Of a stretch of DNA of 7,504 nt, positions 5,110 to 7,504 are shown piece by piece. This DNA comes from Chryseobacterium sp. GTDB lineage: Bacteria; Bacteroidota; Bacteroidia; Flavobacteriales; Weeksellaceae. Numbering within the stretch: the stretch's first letter is position 1; each line of letters opens with the position of its first letter. The notes beneath the pieces were generated by a model. That model did no database searches, had not been told where the DNA came from, and saw nothing but the letters and a program-made list of their open reading frames with translations. A program made the position numbers and the translations under genes. The DNA lies in contig RDDY01000278.1 in the NCBI GenBank assembly GCA_003852805.1, positions 1-7,504 on the forward strand, written 5' to 3'.

Positions 5110-6864
5110 TTAATATTGTACGGCACCGGCTTGCAACTCACTCTTTTCGCCGATGGCGTGGAAGATGACGTCGCGGATATTCAGATAATAACTGACGTTT
5201 CCTTTCCAATGGTTTTCTTCTATGGTAAAGGCGACGTCAAAACTGCCGCGTCTGAAGTCATCTGCAAAGTCCGCCATTTTAAAGGCTACCGCTTCTATGG
5301 TTCTGCGCGAGTTATCTGCGCACAGATACATTTTCAGGTGCTTGCCGCCGCGGCCTATCTGTCTCGGTTCGGCTTTCAACCGTACATTCTTCATCACCAG
5401 TACAGGCTTCATATTGTTGGGGCCGAAAGGAGCCAACTGTCGATGGAAGGTAAAGAACGACTGATTGAGATCATCCATTTCTACCACGGCGTCGATCTCG
5501 ATACTCGGCGTCTTTTGGTGTTCTCTGATGCGGCTGCGGACGGTTTCTTCAAAAATGATTTTGAAAGTTTCAAAATGCTGCTTTTCCATCGATAGGCCCG
5601 CAGCGGCCGGATGTCCGCCAAACTTTAAAAAAAGGTGCGAGCAGCGGTCCAACGCGCTGTGCACGTCAAAGTCGGCCACGCTTCTGGCAGACGCCACCAG
5701 TTCTCCGTTGTTGCCGTCGGTAAAGACCAGAGTAGGTTTATAGTAGGATTCAATCAGGCGCGACGCTACGATCCCGATCACGCCTTTGTTCCAACCCGGA
5801 TGGTAAACAATGGTTGTGTGGGTAGATTCTTGTCGGGTTTGGATTACCTGCGTCAGCGCTTCAGTAGTCATGTTGCTGTCCAGTTCCCGGCGCTCATCGT
5901 TCAGATTTCGGATGTTGTTGACGATTTCATTTGCGTGTTTCTCGTCCTCGGAGATCATCAGTTCCACCGAGGTTCTGCCGTGTGAAATCCTGCCCGCTGC
6001 ATTGATCTTCGGGGCAACGTCAAAGACGATGTTGGAAATGTTGAAATTCTCCAAACGACCGTCGGGGATCAACAACCTCAGTCCGACTTTTTTGGTCTTC
6101 CGCAATTTGCGTAAGCCTATTTTCGTCAAAACACGGTTTTCACCGGTAATGGGTACGATATCCGCCGCTATGCTTATTGCCAACAGATCGGTAAGATCAT
6201 GCAGTTCCTCTACGGGCAATTTGTAAACGGTGTTCAGCGCTTGACAGAGTTTGTAGCCCACGCCGCAGCCGCTGAGATGTTTGTACGGGTAAGAACAATC
6301 TGCGCGCTTGGGATCCAATACGGCAACCGCTTCGGGGATTTGCTCGCCGGGCAAGTGGTGGTCACAGATGACGAAGTCTATGCCAAGACTCTTGGCATAC
6401 ACAACTTTGTCCAGCGCCTTGATGCCGCAGTCCAATGCAATGATCAGAGAGAAGCCGTTTTGCCGGGCATAGTCAATGCCTTCCACCGAGACACCGTAGC
6501 CTTCTTTGTTGCGGTCGGGCACATAGATATCCAGATATTTTTTGTCGCAGATTTTGGAAAGGTAGAGATACATCAGCGCCACAGAGGTCGTGCCGTCGAC
6601 ATCGTAATCACCGTAAACCAATATTTTTTCGCCGTTTTCAATGGCTGTGGCTATTCTGTTGACCGCTTTATCCATATCGGCCATCAAAAACGGATCATGG
6701 ATATCATCCAATCTTGGTTTGAAGAACCGCCGCGCTTTTTCGTAATTATCGATGCCTCGCAGAACCAGAATTTTGGATTCCAACACGCCAAAACCCAGCG
6801 AGGAATTGATGCGGTCTACGGTTTCTTCATCCGGCTCGGCTTTATATATCCACTTACGATTCAT
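5110..6864 (-). CDS. recJ: Single-stranded-DNA-specific exonuclease RecJ
   Basis: RecJ degrades single-stranded DNA 5' to 3' in recombination, mismatch and base-excision repair. From the ATG at 6864 the protein has 584 residues, normal for the family. DHH phosphoesterase motifs with metal-binding Asp/His are intact: GDYDVDG (85-91), ALDCG (143-147), DHH (168-170) and SGCGVGYK (198-205), followed by INAAGRISHG (287-296). The DHHA1 domain shows GWNKGVIGIVASRL (357-370) and GGHPAAAGL (416-424), and a C-terminal region from about 450 fits the OB-fold domain. The frame is open further upstream to an ATG at 6957, but that extension (31 residues, hydrophobic and Cys/Arg-containing) reads through a probable promoter and into the terminator hairpin of the preceding gene, so MNRKWIYKAEPDEE is taken as the start. 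It is the first gene of a three-gene operon. Confidence 0.95.
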   Translation of the reverse strand: MNRKWIYKAEPDEETVDRINSSLGFGVLESKILVLRGIDNYEKARRFFKPRLDDIHDPFLMADMDKAVNRIATAIENGEKILVYGDYDVDGTTSVALMYLYLSKICDKKYLDIYVPDRNKEGYGVSVEGIDYARQNGFSLIIALDCGIKALDKVVYAKSLGIDFVICDHHLPGEQIPEAVAVLDPKRADCSYPYKHLSGCGVGYKLCQALNTVYKLPVEELHDLTDLLAISIAADIVPITGENRVLTKIGLRKLRKTKKVGLRLLIPDGRLENFNISNIVFDVAPKINAAGRISHGRTSVELMISEDEKHANEIVNNIRNLNDERRELDSNMTTEALTQVIQTRQESTHTTIVYHPGWNKGVIGIVASRLIESYYKPTLVFTDGNNGELVASARSVADFDVHSALDRCSHLFLKFGGHPAAAGLSMEKQHFETFKIIFEETVRSRIREHQKTPSIEIDAVVEMDDLNQSFFTFHRQLAPFGPNNMKPVLVMKNVRLKAEPRQIGRGGKHLKMYLCADNSRRTIEAVAFKMADFADDFRRGSFDVAFTIEENHWKGNVSYYLNIRDVIFHAIGEKSELQAGAVQY

Positions 6865-6870
6865 CGTTAA

Positions 6871-6903
6871 CAAAAATAGAAAATATATACCGGATAAGCC
6901 CAA
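6871..6903 (-). promoter_or_regulatory. Probable promoter of the recJ-nadD-DUF3817 operon
   Basis: On the minus strand a TTG (6903-6901) is followed after 22 nt by TATTTTTG (6878-6871), matching the Bacteroidota pattern TTG-N17-23-TAnnTTTG. The -7 octamer ends only 6 nt before the recJ ATG at 6864, so the transcript would have almost no leader. There is no Shine-Dalgarno sequence. The position between the upstream terminator and the recJ start supports it. Confidence 0.55.
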
Positions 6904-6947
6904 CGTGGGCAGCGGTATAAACTGTTGAAAACAGCGTCGATTATAAG

Positions 6948-6975
6948 AAAAGCGCATCGGGAAGGATGCGCTTTT
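6948..6975 (-). terminator. Rho-independent terminator of the ABC-F ATPase gene
   Basis: AAAAGCGCATC and GATGCGCTTTT (arms 6948-6958 and 6965-6975) form a perfect 11-bp stem with a 6-nt loop. On the minus strand the stem ends in TTTT followed by CTTATAA. It lies 16 nt after the stop of the ABC-F gene, before the recJ promoter, so the recJ operon is transcribed separately. Confidence 0.85.
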
Positions 6976-6991
6976 ACTGTAAAAAAGAAGG

Positions 6992-7504
6992 TTATGAATA
7001 ATACTGCTCTTGCAGTTCTTTCACTTTCTTGTCGGCCAGATATTCATCATAAGTCATGTAACGGTCGATGATGCCTTTCGGTGTCAGTTCCACGATGCGG
7101 TTACAAACGGTCTGAAGCATCTCGTGGTCATGGGACGAAAGCAAAACGGTGCCTTTGAAGTTGATGAGTGAGTTGTTCAGTGTGGTGATACTTTCCAGGT
7201 CCAAGTGGTTGGTAGGTTCGTCAAGCATCAATACATTCGCCTTTTGCAGCATCATTCGGCTAAACATGCAGCGCATTTTTTCGCCCCCCGAAAGCACGGT
7301 GCAAGATTTCAGCGCCTCGTCTCCGGAGAACAGCATTTTGCCCAGGAAGCCGCGTACATACTCTTCATGTCTTTCTTCTTCGGTCTGCACAAATTGACGC
7401 AGCCAGTCCACCAGATTGCTGTCATCTCTAAAGAAAGCCGAGTTGTCCAGCGGCATATAGCTCTGCTTGGTGGTTATGCCCCAGTCGTAGCTGCCTTTAT
7501 CGGC
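6992..7504 (-). CDS. ABC-F family ATPase, C-terminal part (5' end beyond window)
   Basis: This is the C-terminal 170 residues of a soluble ABC protein with no membrane segment, of the ABC-F type that acts on ribosomes (translation factors and ribosome-protection proteins). The frame is open to the right edge; the first Met inside the window, at 7456, is internal, preceded by YDWGITTKQSY, a stretch characteristic of the second ABC domain. Seen are the ABC signature LSGGE (7294-7280), Walker B with the ABC-F hallmark LMLDEPTNHLDLES (starting near 7228) and the switch His in LLSSHDHEML (His at 7132-7130). The Walker A and the first ABC domain lie outside. The WGITTKQSYMPLDNS context and the ending DRYMTYDEYLADKKVKE resemble the YbiT subgroup, which I infer with moderate confidence. 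The protein ends at TAA (6994-6992), followed by a terminator. Confidence 0.9.
   Translation of the reverse strand, partial: ADKGSYDWGITTKQSYMPLDNSAFFRDDSNLVDWLRQFVQTEEERHEEYVRGFLGKMLFSGDEALKSCTVLSGGEKMRCMFSRMMLQKANVLMLDEPTNHLDLESITTLNNSLINFKGTVLLSSHDHEMLQTVCNRIVELTPKGIIDRYMTYDEYLADKKVKELQEQYYS

Noticed and set aside
6199..6870. Long plus-strand open frame (223 codons) opposite recJ
   Set aside because: It lies antisense to intact RecJ motifs, its product shows no family resemblance and looks like a complement artefact. The same applies to plus-strand frames at 5053-5595, 5635-5985 and 5810-6226.
6865..6957. Upstream ATG at 6957 as the recJ start (31 extra residues)
   Set aside because: The extension starts inside the terminator hairpin of the ABC-F gene and reads through the probable promoter; family members begin near MNRKW.
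1..7504. A previously undescribed system (defence island, CRISPR, retron, mobile element, novel RNA)
   Set aside because: All long stretches are accounted for by recognisable genes and the gaps (each under 190 bp) hold only terminators, promoters and short dyads; I saw no direct-repeat array, tRNA, transposase, reverse transcriptase or large structured non-coding region.

Overview
The window looks like chromosomal DNA from a Bacteroidota bacterium, most likely a flavobacterium of the Weeksellaceae (Chryseobacterium-like). The grounds are the protein sequences (a RecJ, a NadD, an outer-membrane beta-barrel receptor and a CtlX that read like those of that group), A-rich leaders without Shine-Dalgarno sites, two TATTTTTG octamers that fit the Bacteroidota -7 promoter element TAnnTTTG, and a degenerate intergenic repeat of a type I recall from these genomes. 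The base composition seems richer in G+C than most Chryseobacterium, so I do not name a genus.

Layout. Positions 2-652 (+) hold the C-terminal part of an arginine deiminase/DDAH-like enzyme cut by the window edge. Positions 716-1639 (+) hold ctlX, a second enzyme of the same pentein-fold superfamily, predicted to hydrolyse citrulline. A convergent junction (1640-1767) carries a repeat-like element and a hairpin. Positions 1768-3984 (-) encode a stand-alone TonB-dependent outer-membrane receptor. Its 187-bp upstream region (3985-4171) contains nested inverted repeats and the terminator of the next operon. That operon, all on the minus strand, reads recJ (6864-5110), nadD (5099-4515), DUF3817 membrane protein (4513-4172), with gaps of 10 and 1 nt. 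Upstream of recJ are a likely promoter and the terminator of an ABC-F ATPase gene whose C-terminal part (7504-6992, -) runs off the right edge.

How the genes fit together. The two plus-strand enzymes suggest a catabolic route from arginine through citrulline to ornithine that does not use ornithine transcarbamylase or carbamate kinase. RecJ (single-strand DNA exonuclease) and NadD (NAD biosynthesis) are housekeeping functions sharing a transcript with a small membrane protein of unknown role. The receptor imports an unidentified ligand and has no partner gene in view. The region is largely ordinary core genome. I found no CRISPR array, tRNA, rRNA, insertion sequence, phage gene or defence cassette, and no convincing new system. 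The best leads are the arginine/citrulline pair, the dyads upstream of the receptor gene and the possible leaderless start of recJ. No gene-free stretch exceeds about 190 bases.
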